From Lytechinus variegatus (lineage: Eukaryota > Echinodermata > Echinoidea > Temnopleuroida > Toxopneustidae): a stretch of 64,000 bases of DNA. How positions within the stretch are numbered: position 1 is the stretch's first letter; every line of letters begins with the position of its first letter. Location of the stretch: positions 37,528,922-37,592,921 of the forward strand of contig NC_054743.1 in assembly GCF_018143015.1 (NCBI RefSeq), given 5' to 3'. Below the pieces are notes generated by a model. The model did no database searches and was not told the origin of the DNA. It was given only the letters and a program-made list of their open reading frames with translations. The position numbers and the translations under genes are program-made. Below, one piece after another: positions 22,201 through 35,000 of this stretch.

Positions 22201-24493
22201 GTTGAAGATCGATTCGGCGCCCCTAGGTCGAACATCACACACTGACCCACTATTTCTTTTTATAGCAAATTGCTGAAGATAAGCGACCTGTACTTATTTC
22301 ATTTAGGACAATTTATGTTTAAATTTGACAAAAACACACTTCCACGTGTATTTGATTCTATGTTTCCTCTTAATCGGTCTTTTCATAATTACCCTACTAG
22401 GCAATCTAACGAATTTCATTTACCCCGTTTTAGAACTTTATTGGCAAAGAGTACATTTATGTTCGATGGCCCTAGATTTTGGAACTCCCTCGACAATAAC
22501 ATAAAAATCAGCCCTTCCATACATTCTTTTAAAAGAAAACTGAAAAACTTCTTACTTAAATCCTACCGAGGTCTTCATTACTAATTCCCGCTCGTTATCA
22601 TCTCCTCTCAGACTTCAAGTTATTTTTGTTAGTCTTTATCATTTTGTTTTATCCTCTCTTTTCGGTCGTAATTTGCCCTGATTCTATTTTACGTTTATTT
22701 CTCCTTTTTTCGTCCTGTTTTTTTTTTTTCATTTTATTTTATTATTTTTTCTTTTTGTCTTGTTCTGTGAGTTATCCTGTTCTTTTTAATCTTTTTAGTA
22801 AATCTCCGTAGGCAAATAACAACCATTGCGTCTCTCTCTCTCTTTCTCCCCCTCTCCTCTTTTCTCTTCCTTTAGGGGGGTTCACATTATACAAACTATG
22901 CTTTTGACTGAATCCCCCATTTCCACAGACACTTTTCTTCTATCCAAACTAAATATTATAATTTGTCTACAAAATATTTTGTATTATTTTTTATGTTAGT
23001 TATCATGATTATCATTAATTTATTGTAAATATTTGTTATAATGTATGAAAATGATTTGTATCAATATTTATGTTATTTCTGTTGGAAATAAATCTGAATC
23101 TGAATCAATTCCGGGCCCCCTTGGTCGAACATAAATTCGGTGCCCCTAGGTAGAACATCAATTCGGCGTCCCTTGTATCAAACTCCAATGCGGCTCCCCT
23201 ATCGGTAGAACATCAATTCAGCTTGCCTAGGTCGAACAACAATCGGCGCCCCCTTAGGTTGAAGATCGATTCGGCACCCCCCCCCCCTCCCTCTAGGTCG
23301 AACATCAGTTCGACGCCCCTAGCTTGCAGATCAAATTGGCGCACCTATGTCGAACTTCAATTCGGCTCCCCCTATGCCGAACTATATTCGGCTCCCCCTA
23401 TGTCGAGCATAAATTCGGCGTCCCCTATATCAAACTCCCATTCGGCGCCCAAATAGGTAGAACATCCATTCGGCGCCCCAATAGGTAGAACATCCATTTG
23501 GCGCCCCCACCCCCTAGGTTGAAGGTCAATTCGGCGCCCCTAGGTCGAACATCAATTCCGGGCCACTTGGTCGAACATAAATTCGGTGCCCCCTATATGT
23601 CGAACATCAATTCGGCGCCCCTAAGTAAAACATAAATTCGGCGCCCCTTGGTAGAAAATGAATTCGGCGCCCCCTATATCAAACTCCAATTTGGCGCCCC
23701 TTGCTCGAACATCGATTCGGCGCCCCTTTTGGGCGAACATCCATTCGGCGCCCCCTTCTCTTTTTTTCTTCTCTCTTTCTTCCCCCTTTTTTATTTCTCA
23801 TCTACTTTCCCTCCTTTTTTCTCCTTCTTTTCTTTTCCTCTATCTCCGGCCCGAGCCCCCAAAGCCCCCCCCCCCCCCCGAATACGTGCAAGATATAAGC
23901 CTTGTGAGATCCCTTATCTTGTTTGTAAATATAAGTATATAGTCATGATAGTCGGAGAAAACTGGATTCATCCCATGCAACCGGTGCTTTGTTCAAGGTG
24001 TATTGTCAGGGCAAAACCTCATGCAATTTGTTAATACAAATGAAAATGATTTAAATACGGTGATATATTTTTTCCTTCCAGAAGTCACTTTTTCGTGTTT
24101 CCCGCGAAATTATGTCATTATCATCAACGGCTCAAATCAATGATGAAATCAATTTTATCATAACACTCAGTACGTTTGGTAGATGGAGGCGATGATCCGA
24201 ACGGAGGAAGGGTTGAGGTCTATTACAATGGAGCATGGGGGACTGTCTGCGAGGACTGGTGGGATGTTCTCGATGCCCAAGTCGTTTGCCGAAGTCTTGG
24301 ATATGACGACGGACAAGCAGAAGAAGGGGGTGTGTTCCCACCAGGATCCGGGGAGATCATCGTGGATGATGCGTTATGTCACGGTACCGAAAGCGATCTT
24401 CGTGACTGCCACATGAATAATGGAGACATTGGCAACCACAACTGCGTGCATACTCAAGATGCTGGGGTCAGATGTAGCTATGATGACAATTAA
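19248..24493 (+). CDS. Small secreted protein with two SRCR domains
   Basis: Three exons, 19248-19311, 20957-21268 and 24171-24493, join in phase to give 232 residues and a TAA stop. Exon 1 encodes a signal peptide (MIFVVYLVVCFFSTSVKG). Exon 2 encodes SRCR domain 1: GVRLFDG start, GRVEVFYQGAWGTVCDDDW, VVCQSLG, and a DAGVRCQ end. Exon 3 encodes SRCR domain 2: VRLVDGG start, GAWGTVCEDWWD, VVCRSLG, DAGVRC end. Each domain shows six cysteines and sits on a single exon. Family knowledge: SRCR domains bind proteins or microbial ligands at the cell surface or in body fluids and are strongly expanded in sea urchins; a role in immunity or fertilisation here is inference. There is no transmembrane segment, so it is probably secreted. 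Intron 2 carries the GGCGCC array and a LINE fragment. Confidence 0.9.
20398..20626 (+). repeat. (ATC)n/(ACC)n microsatellite
   Basis: CAT/CAC/ATC triplets in the first SRCR intron, with an internal duplication of a block containing CCACCATGTTCATCATC (near 20474 and 20578). The poly-His frame is an artefact. Confidence 0.95.
20627..20792. mobile_element. CAGTGGCGTACCTAGG MITE inserted in the ATC microsatellite
   Basis: The left end is CAGTGGCGTACCTAGG; the right end is the complement of CACTAGCGTACCTACGG. G-run and C-run stretches lie just inside both ends. ATC repeats flank both sides, so it inserted into the microsatellite. Confidence 0.8.
21296..23756 (+). repeat. GGCGCC-rich degenerate tandem array in SRCR intron 2
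   Basis: It is built from units of about 25-28 bp close to AACATCAATTCGGCGCCCCT, with variants such as GGTCGAAC, GGTAGAAC and TATATCAAACTCC. I estimate 55-60 units over about 1.6 kb, divided by a LINE fragment at about 22236-23106. Longer modules recur: one with CTTGCAGATCAAATTGGCGC appears near 21773, 21998 and 23323, the first two about 225 bp apart, which implies higher-order duplication. Open frames rich in Asn-Ser-Ala-Pro are a by-product. Confidence 0.9.
22236..23106 (+). pseudogene. 5'-truncated LINE fragment (reverse transcriptase C-terminal tail and 3' UTR)
   Basis: The frame to the TAA at 22582-22584 encodes the typical tail of a non-LTR retrotransposon polyprotein: KISDLYLFHLGQFMF, then NYPTRQSNEFHLPRFRT, then GPRFWNSLDNNIK and SFKRKLKNFLL. 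The AT-rich 3' UTR ends in AATCTGAATCTGAATC, a short tandem tail. The array flanks it on both sides; ATCA occurs at both junctions, a candidate target duplication. Clade (CR1/Jockey-like) is not settled. It is dead on arrival, lacking all upstream domains. Confidence 0.8.
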
Positions 24494-25200
24494 GGTATAT
24501 CATAACCTTGTTCATTGAATGAGTGGTATATCGATCAGTTTTCGTGTATACACATACAGGGGCCTGGGAACGATTTTACAGAGGGGTAGGGTAGCTAGTT
24601 TATTAACAAGCATTGAAACAACCCTCCTAAACAGGCTTTCAGGCCAGAAAGGTGATTTTGGTCAGAAAAAAAATGAGAAGTAAAAAAATAAGCAAGAGGG
24701 CGGGTCACTCAAGAATGAAAGTAATATTGATCAGAAAAATTTGACACGCAAAACAAAAAGAATTGGAAGACAAAATTTGAATAAACTTAATTCCATAAAA
24801 ATTAATGGGGGACATGGCATTATCAGCTATAGCTTATTGCATATTCATGAACTGATTCCCCGAAATATTGCAAAAGTTAAAAATGCCATAAGTTTGTTTA
24901 ATATTTCTTATTCGATTTTGATGAAATTGTCAGTGTTTTGATTTGACTGTGTAGGTCAACATTTTATTATTTTCAGCATGATTACAACTCTTCATAATAT
25001 ATTTACCGATGTACTTTATGTTACAGATCACTGATGCTGGAAGATGGAGTTGATTGTTGAAGTAATTCGATGGAGTTTGCTGATACTTTTCTACATCTAC
25101 CTACTCTTCCTCATCACTTCAAGTTTATGGATGACCAGGGACTAAAGATATATTGCATGTTCTGAGTTGGTATTGTAAAGTAAAATATAATCATTGAAAG
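24494..25200 (+). other. Probable 3' untranslated region of the SRCR gene
   Basis: It follows the TAA at 24491-24493. A candidate AATAAA lies at 24780-24785. A GTATAT just after the stop and a TTACAG near 25021-25026 could also form a UTR intron. No further coding exon was found. Confidence 0.35.
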
Positions 25201-25935
25201 AGAATATGGCGCCGCTTTTATATTGATAGTGGAATCGAGATTAGCCACCACTTTGATATAGATGTTCAGTGATAATTTTGTAAAATAACAATTTTTATAT
25301 TATCATAACACTTGGCATTTTTCATCTTTAAATGCAATACAATAGAATTGGAATCTGTAAAGTTATGATCATGACTTTTATATAGCTGTGTTTTCCCTTT
25401 TATTCGTCATATTACAAAATCTCTGGTTGATTTAGCCTAAAGAACTTTATAAATTCCACTGGTGTAATTATAATAGTTTCCTGTAATTTCTAAATTAACT
25501 TTGTCTTGCCGATTTTGTGTAGCTCTGGATCACAGCAATATACATCAGTACATTATACTTTCAGTGGTTGGATAAACATAATGGGCAAAATCATTACGCC
25601 TTTCGTTTGTAATGGCCGGTGGCCTCATGAATCATTATATCGTTTCTTCACATGGAATTAAAATCCGTATACATCCGACACATTTGTTGAGATCATTGTT
25701 TTGTTATTGTATATGCGAGCACTGTGTTGATTCTCTCCTGTGCCTCAGGGGAGGGCACCTAACGAATGCGAGAAAAGGGAGTGAGATGATGGACGGGATA
25801 TTGATAAGAGATTGGTTTATAACTTTCATGCGTTTTTATTTTTCCTTTCTGCTTCCTAATACGAATGTTGAATGACAGGTATTTGTATAGTAGGCCTATA
25901 TAGACAAACTAAAACAAGTTGAAAACTGTAAACAT

Positions 25936-27965
25936 ACAACAGGGGGCCGCTCCTATTATCTTGGCGACGCCAATAAAAAAGAAAGAAAAAAAAGAAGACG
26001 AAATTAGGAACGAGATGAGGAAAAGGACCAAACAGGAAAATGCGGGTGCATGCGGGGAAAACTTGACACAGAAAAAAACTGACAAAATGAAAAAAAACTT
26101 TAATGTGCATAATAATAGATTGTTTGATCATTTTGCCCAGTTTCAAGTGTACAATTTGCCTGGAAAATAAGAAAAACAAAGGAGAAGGGGAAAGGGAGAT
26201 GAGAGAAAGAAAGGGAAATAAATGGAAGAAAAAGAGGAAAGAGGAAAAGAGGGGAAATAAAGAAAAACAAAAGAAAGAAAAGGAAAATAGAGGACATAAC
26301 GAGTAAAGTTAATAAGTCGGAGGGAAAAGAAGGAAAGTAGAACATGTGGTGAGAAGGAATAAATCATTCCGAAATACTATTGAGTGCGAAAAGGGGAAAT
26401 AAATTAAGAGTTGGTAAAATGGAACGGAATATATGGCCGGAATGGGAAATATCACAGGCAAAAAGAAACGGGAAATGAAAGTAGAATGGAATGAACTAAA
26501 TATATTGAAAAATGAAGCAAAGGGAGAACGATCGAAAAATGAATTATTAGAGAAGAATTAAAGAACACGGTCGCGGGTTGATGAGGATTGAAAATAAAAA
26601 AGAATTGGAGGCGTATGTGTATAAATATGATAAAAGTCTTTACATGCTTGCTAATTTTCATGCGATAGTGGTCGAAATGAAGAATGAATGAATTTTGAGA
26701 GGTTCCGGTGGTGCCGCCCAAACATTGGCTCTGTCTTAGCAAAGCGGCTTTCAGAAGGCCAAAATTTCTCTCTCGCGCGCGAAATTTTGAAATTTCCTAC
26801 GTGCCCCTTCATTATGATGCCACTGAGTTGAAGTAATGTAAAACCTATACCCGTCATGCCCGTGATTTGACCATAGCGGCAATCTTTAAGCTTTAGTAAA
26901 AAAATAAAATGGCTGAATCTCGAGAGGTTTCAGGGGCTTCGCCCCCGGACCCAATCCACATAGCACTGGCTTGAATGGAAGCGCTTGGGACACGGCCGTC
27001 AAAAGTATATTACGACCACGAAAGAAAAGGAAAAAAATAATAATGGAAAAATGTAAGATGTAATGTTATTTTCTAAATATCATGGTAATCTGTCACTAAG
27101 TAAGATTTCCCCCAAAAAAAGTGAAAAAAAGTTCACTCGCTTCACCATGTTCACGACAAGGATATATCTTTTCTGGGGGGGGGGGGTGCATCCACAACAG
27201 CCCCTGTGGATCAGTGAGTATACCCAGTTCATGAATTCCTACGAACAGCCCCCATTTTCAGGTCAGTGTATTTCCGCTTTGTGCCTGCAATAGGACCTTT
27301 ACCGAATCACGATCACAAAATTGTGTTTGAATAATTGAATTATGTATATAGGCCTATTAACTCGCGGGCCTGATTTCTAATTCTGATCAGCGTGGAACAA
27401 GAGCTGATCTGTTTCCACATAGACCTATATCAAATTTTAGGGACATATGTTTAGGACCATTTGAAGAAAGCCTTGAACGCGGTATACTCACTGAACATAT
27501 AGGCCTAATCCAGGGACGTAACTTGTCTACAAATGTAGTCCCACATCTGCAATGTGTGTACCACAGCTGATTCAAGGAGTCTGCATAGCAGACTAGGTCT
27601 ACTGTATATAGAAAAAAAAAAATGGCTCGCTTCGCTCGCCCTTTCAGGCGAAGCAAACCAGCATCAGCTCGCTGAGATCCCACCATACGAGACATTCAGA
27701 GTCTGAATAGCACACTAGGACGTAACAGAGGTCGGTGTCCTGGGGGCAAAAAAATTTTCGCGCCCTATATCTTATACTAACTTGAAAAAAAATTATGACT
27801 AACATAATATGAGAATAGTTTGGATGGCTAGGAAAGGGCGTCCATCCATGGGGGGGGGGGTAAAATCATGAATCAACGTTCCAAAGGCGCTCGATCATAC
27901 AAAACAAACTCACGAACACACACCCACCCCTAGGCCTACACACACACACACCCCATACACATACA

Positions 27966-28004
<39 letters not shown>

Positions 28005-28760
28005 CTCATGAGAAAGAGACACTTATCTCACACAAAAATTAATGCGAGCGCGAAGCGCGAGCTGAATTTTTTTTAGTATACTGAGCTGAAAGGGCTGAAA
28101 CATGAAAAAGGTACCTGTTTATGACTGTTTGTAGTGACTCATGAGGAGGATACGAGGATACATATCTCTCCAAACATATAATGCAAGTCCATGCAGCTAG
28201 AGAGCGAGGTGAAATATCTTTACATTCTGACCTGAAAGCTTGATATTCTAAGCATTTTGGTACCAATAATTGAGATGTTTATCTAAAAGAACAATGAATG
28301 CGAGCGCGAGCTGAAATATTTTATAATTCGATCTGAAAAAATTGACAGTTCAATGGACATTTTTGATAAAGAACAATTATATCCATTAAACGATTATTGC
28401 AAAACGAAGCGGGAGTTCTTTTGAGGTTTAGAACTAAAAACAGGACATTCTATCCACCTATGTGTAATCATAAAGAGTAGGGGTTTTTGCTAAAGAAATG
28501 ATGCGAGCACGAGCTGACAAATTTTATATTCCAATTTGAAAAGCAGACATTTTGAGCACGATTTTAGATAAACATGATAAAGGAGTTGTGTATCTCAATC
28601 TCGCTTGCCGATTTCTGGGTAACACTACAATCTTATTTTGTTTTGCACATCCGGAATCATTAGGGGGGGGGGGCAAAAAGTTATGTTTGCCCCCAAATAT
28701 TTTCATTAGTGGGGTAATCGCCCCCTGACCCCACCCCCCCCCACCGGGATCGACGCCTCT
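25936..28760. mobile_element. Long repeat region, element B (related to element A)
   Basis: It shares ordered blocks with 14367-17646: purine-rich GAAAGGGAAA sequence, GGTTGATGAGGATTG, CTTGCTAATTTTCATGCGAT, CCCCGGACCCAATCCACATA, repeated GCTCGCTTCGCTCGC-type motifs and G runs. Clear termini were not found. The interior has no transposase frame. A (TA)n run is at 27969-28002. Confidence 0.45.
27969..28002. repeat. (TA)n microsatellite
   Basis: About 34 bp of alternating AT, just after a CACACAC-rich stretch. Confidence 0.9.
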
Positions 28761-29035
28761 GGGGCAAGGGGGTCTGAGCCCGAAGAGGGTCGTGGGCGGG
28801 GCTGATAAGATTTCCCATTAGATGTAAATTATCTTTTTTTACAATTTTTTTTATTGTAGAGGCCTGCATAAAAAAAATAATGAAAGTTTTGCTATTAACC
28901 CCCCCTCCATCTCTCCTTTTTTCAGACATAATCAATGCGGCAGCGATTTGCGTCAGCGCCATCTACGTCGAATGAATGATCATTGAGTTGATTGAGAGAG
29001 CGTGAGCTACTTCATAGTCATACAGAAACGGCACC

Positions 29036-32000
29036 ATGACAGACGCCGGATTTTTCCGCGTAAGTACTCTTATTTCCCGAATTATTTTCAAGTCTGTTAT
29101 TTCTTTATATTTAATGGATATTAGAGAATGTGTTCCACGATGACGCTGTCTGATATTTTCGATGTAATGTCAATAATATTGTGAGGTTTCCGTGATGAGG
29201 TGTGTGTGTTCGGTCGATGACGAGTAACGCTGTCGTGCGTACATACACAAGCGTGCATGACCTGCTCGTATTCGCATGAGGGTATGCCAGCGCCAGTTGT
29301 ATCGTCTGTCTGTCTTGTGCGTGTATGATGGGGGGACCTAAAGCTACGCACTTTGTTTTCAAACAATAAAAACTGTCCCAATTTTAATATCTCAACAAAT
29401 CATATTTCATTAATTTGTGGCAAACATTCTAAAGATCATATAGCCAAGTAGAAATTATCACAAAACTCAAATAGAAATACGAAAATCCCGTCGTCAGTAG
29501 AGGCGCACGGCCAATATTGGAGACTGTCTCCAATGTGGGAGATTATCTCCAATATCAGAGACTTTTGTAAAGAATTTGGGTATCCAATTTCGGAGACAGT
29601 CTCCAGTTTTGGAGACTAATTTCCTTTGTTTACATTTGCGGCAAGAGGATTACCTTGGCGGCAAATAAAAATGTGATAAGCAGATTCCTCATGAAAAATT
29701 ACCCCTTTTCACCGTCTACTTTAAAAATTCACCGTCTACTTTTGTTTTGATAAGGATTTTTGGTGTCAATCACACACAAATCAAATGGGCTTCTGACCTC
29801 GGTGAGACAAAATTTTGGGTGGAAAAAATCATGCTTTTGTTGGTGTTGTTTCATACATCAAATAAACAAAAGAAAAGATCGAAGAAAGACAATGAGCCAG
29901 AATGAAAAGAACAAAGGGCAAGAATAGAAAGAACATACAAAAAGACACACTTAGTAATTATTTATACAAACTTGATTTGGTAATGTGGGAGATTGTCTCC
30001 CCTATTGGAGAGAGTCTCCCATATTGGCCGTGCGCCTCTACTGGTCGTGTTTTTCGAACACCTCTTGATTTCGCCGCCCGATGTAGAAGGGGTCCTAAAG
30101 CTACGCACTCGATTTATCATGCAAAAAAATAGTATTTCCTGTGCCTCAATTTCTAAAATATATTCAAATTATTATAGGATAAAATAAAATTAAAGCGAAT
30201 ATAACTCCAAACTTCCTAACAGTTGTTGGTTTTCTCTGCATTTAGAGATTTACTGCAGCCTCTGTAGAAAAAAATTAATAGGAATTGTTCATCACTCTGC
30301 AGTCACAGTTCCACACACAGAGTGCGCATTTGCCATTGAAAACTGCATGCGCGATGAGTGGTGCGTAGCTTTAGGACCCGCGCAGCTTTAGGACCCCCTA
30401 CCATACATACGCAAAGCAGAGATGCCAAGTTCAAAGACCAGCTATGCGTGAGATTTTCTGTGAATCTGAGTGAGATCACAGACATTGTGTACAATGTATA
30501 TGGGAATAGGCTGTGATAGTTGCGCGAGACAGAGATTTGAGGGGATGAACAAGAGTCCAAAATGTGTGAGTCTCACGCATAATGCGTGAGACTTGGTAAA
30601 AATGGTAGCTCTGGAAAAGGCGCTATATATAGCCTATATATAGGGCCTAGATGATCTATGCAGTTTCACACCGGCCGACTTCAAGAGAATTTCCCCACCA
30701 GTGCCTTGTCCAGTCTCTCACTCAGACTCAGTCACATTTCAATCAAGGTCACATGGTGAATGACTTGACAATATTCCCAGTCCCACCACTTTCATGACTT
30801 TTCGGAATATCGCGATCAGATTCAGAATGCATGGAATAGATATCATGTATTTCGGCTAACGTTAGACAGCTGGCACTAGTGGCAGCCGTCTGTAATCTGT
30901 TTCGACATGTTCGAGGAGTTTTTAAACATTTTTATTTGTTTTAAACTTCATACACAGATGGCGCGGCTCACGATTGTGCAGCCACCATTAGGGGATTAAC
31001 AATGCAAATCCCCCTGACGGGGCTCAACGATTTTTTGTCTTACTCTTTAGAGATCTATTTCATAAAAATAAAGATTATCATTATTCCATTTTGGCCTGAA
31101 AACCACCGAAATGTGAAAAAAAATAAACTTAAGAGGAAAAAAAGTGACTTACTTCGGCTGTCACGCAACTATCACTTGCCTGGCCTGGTTTATCTGAACT
31201 TAATACATAAACATATATGGCCATTGAGCCCTTGTACAGATCGAGTTAGAATTCGGCCTCTGTAATTGGCGAGTGGAGCCAACGGAACAACCATATAACA
31301 GAAAACGAAGCTTTTGGTCTATATTTCGGCTTGAATATGACGTCATCATTCAAATTTTCAGTCAGATATCGCTTCGTTGGAGTTGGATTCACCGATAATT
31401 TGATATGGACTGAAGTTAGCCACCAAATTCATGCAAACGTGCGGCGAACAAAAACAGAGCTGCCGCAGTGCAGGCATATAAATGAATAAATTGAATACAT
31501 GTATGTGCTTTCTAACAAGTTGGAAAAAGTTAGAATTAAATAAAGTTACTGCTGCAGATCAGCATTTTGAAACAAAAATTGAGACTCTGTTTTTGGCCCT
31601 TATCGATACAACTAGATTTAGAGGATGTTGTGTGTGAAATCATTTTCTGACGGTAAATGCGAGCGATCTCTATAACAATTGCTTAAAATACGAGGTACAT
31701 ATAGAAATATATTGCTGTGAGTACAAATTTATAGATCAATATTTCTCCCTTGTTTTTATGTGGAGCCTGATGTCCGAAAAACCAAATAACTGCAATATCC
31801 CCAGAACTACAATATCCCCAGAACTACATGTACCTGCAAAAAGGGAAGAAATACTATAATAGAATCCTCCCTAGAAAACTTTCTACTCACAGCAAATATA
31901 ATGCTCGATGACGCTTACAAGTCCATGTTCAAATGCTGTACAGCGCCATTAAAATAGTGTTTGGGATTCTTCATGAGAAGTCAACGAGAGGCAAATATGT

Positions 32001-35000
32001 TTTTTTTCCACTTTAAACGCCTACATCCAAGGTATTATCAGTTCTATGCTCCACATGGCTTCTGGTTTGGCTAGGTGTAGGTGAGCTCTAAATCAGTAAA
32101 AATGCCGGTTGACATTGGTTAAAATTTTCAGTTTAACATTGAAAATCAGTTTATGATGTCTTGTATGCAAGTAACCCTTATTTTTCTCTCCATTCCCCAA
32201 TTTCTTATAGGGCACCAGTGCCGACCAAGACAATCGCTTCACAAATAAGAAAAAGAAGCTGTTGAGATCGCTCAAGTTCAATCCTATTATGGAGAGAAAG
32301 GTATGTTTTGAAGTATTATTCACCTACATGTACATGTATGAAGGGGGGGGGGGGGGGGTAATAAAGAGGCAAGATTGCATGCAACTGAGAATAAGCCACC
32401 TCTCGGCTTGGGGTGTCTATGGCCCGTATTCTGAAGTCAACCATGGTTAACTCTGTTCTAAAATTATGGGAAGCCAAAAGTGCCCAAATTGTCATTAAGT
32501 TGTATGTTTCTAATGTTTACTGTGCTCTTTCCTGATTCATTGATGGTGCAGACAATAATCTATTTATACTTCCTACACAATAATGAATGATTTGAGAGCC
32601 AAATGGGGTGGAATATTATATCTCTACTGTTAGTGAGTTATGTAACAATTGGCTATCCATACTTAAACCACAACTTTAAACCTGAGTTTAAGTTAAACCC
32701 GACTTAAAGAATACGGGCCTATGTGTCTATCCACAAATTATAGTTTTTGCTCAGTTCATCCTGCTGGCTCTTTGAACAATATTTGGGAATTCATTCCAAC
32801 CAAGGTTTGTAGTCTTTGAAAATGTAAACTTACAAAATATCAAGAATCAAGTAGTGGTGACATGGAAATGAAAATGCTGGTTGTTGAGATGTGTTTGCCA
32901 ATCACTTGATCTCTGACTCTGACCATTTGCAATGGGCTGTCCCTCTTCCCTCTCTTTCATCAATTTTGTTGTTCAATTTTCTCTAGGTGAGCATGAGCAA
33001 GGTCAACTTGGATACACTAAAACCATGGATTACAACGAAAGTCACCGAGATGCTTGGAGTGGAAGATGATGTCCTCATCGAGTTCATCTTTAACCAATTG
33101 GAAGAAGAAGTAAGATATAGCCTTGTCTATATTGTATATAGTAAAAACTGTGTGTTAAGTTTAAATTGATGGATGTTTTAATCATTGTACTGGTCCATAT
33201 TTTGTGGTCATTATTTCATAGGTGAAGTGTATAGTAGCCATGGTGAGAACTCGTTAGGTTTTGTCATTGGTATAGGTCATCTTGTGCAGGTATTTATGCA
33301 TTGCTTTCTATGCTTATTGATAAGGCATATTTTTATTTTAAGTTGAACTACATATAAGTATGCTGTTCACAAGATGAGAATAGTGATGTTTGTGGAATCT
33401 TTAATGATGTGCAACTGCATGGCCTAAAGGTAGCTAAAAGGTAAGCAAAAAAGATGAGGCAAAGCAAATTAGGTCTTATTTAGGTAGGAGGAATAATATA
33501 TAAACCAAAGTGATTGGTTGTGGATCTGATTTTATTTAATGACTCCTCATACTCTAGACTCAATGCTATCAATTGTAGACATCAGCCTTGTGATCAGTTG
33601 CTAAGCTTTATGTTACCGGGCCCAGCAAAGGAACCTACTTATTGCGTGACGTGTCCAGTGGAATCCTCTCAGACCCCTCCCCCCTCATCTATCATAACAA
33701 TGGTTAATTATAGTTGGACACAACAAGCTTTTAAAACTGATACTGATCACAGGTAAGTATAATTCAGTTTTGAATTCAAGAACCTTTTGAGGAGATTACA
33801 TATAGAGGTCTTGATTGGTATGTAAAGGCTTCCCAGGCCTTGAGCAGTTGAGCTACATGTACACATATTTACTATGTTTGTAGCACTTTTGGCTAGACCC
33901 GATTGTCATGCAATGTTTTGCACTGATAACAGGAAATATTAGTCCTTCTTATTGAGTGAGTATGTATTTTAATCCCACTCAAGTACTTGAATATAATTTT
34001 ATATCATTTTGCCAACCAAAATGATGAATTAATTGAATACTGGCCCACAAAATAACTATGAAAAATAAAGTCAGTTGGCAGTTAAATGAGCCATCACATG
34101 AACCTTTTCCATGGTACATGTAGCTTGTAATGGTAGGTAATGATGAGATGCCACTGGAGAAATATTCAACAAAAGGTAATCTGAAAAAATGAATAGTTTG
34201 TTTTGTATTAGTATATGTATGTATTTTTTCTATGATTTTGTGATAACACAATTACCATTAAAAATCAGAACTAAGAATTGTGCTAGATGAATCTTACCTA
34301 GTATGGTCATAAAGATAAATACTTCCAGGACCAGGCGATTGAGACAAGTAAGTATTACATAACTTCTATGTTTTCATCAAATTTTTGAGTTCTTACCATG
34401 CTACTATACTTTCTATGTTATGAGCTGATCAAATTATTTATTTAACGACAATAAAATTAAGAAATTTTGAAATTGTGACCCCACCCCTCCAATAAAAGAA
34501 GAAAAAACTTCTGTTTTGAAGGAATATGATACTCTGATTTATGATAAATTGTGTGTGATTTGCTCATAACTCAATGGAAGTTTCCCCCTTTTATATGTTT
34601 TCAGATTTTAATTTTATTGACATTTTGATGATTTTGTTTCAGGTTTTAGATTCATTCCCTCAGACTGCAAGAGACGGTAGAGTACATTAATAGTATGTCC
34701 AATATCAGCAAAGCAGTATGGCCATCTGTAATTAAATAAAATTATGCATCAATATAGAGCTTTACTGAGAATTTGGTCTTAGCATTTCATCACAGTATGA
34801 CTATATCCTATCTGTATTTTCTTGCTTAAACAAGGAGTTTCTCTTATCAGGTGGGATTAAAATGGGTTTAAAATTGATTTAGATAATTATAACCGTATCA
34901 TCTGCTCACATTTTGAAATGAATAATGATAATTGACAATATAATTAAGCACTCAAGTTTCCTGCTTTGTATATATAATAAAACACTTTTCAACAAGTTCT

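Noticed and set aside
22022..23456. Asn-Ser-Ala-Pro repeat proteins
   Set aside because: By-products of the GGCGCC array; no gene structure and frequent frame changes.
21296..23756. CRISPR-like array
   Set aside because: Units are directly adjacent, degenerate and lack unique spacers. The DNA is eukaryotic with introns, and no cas-like genes exist.
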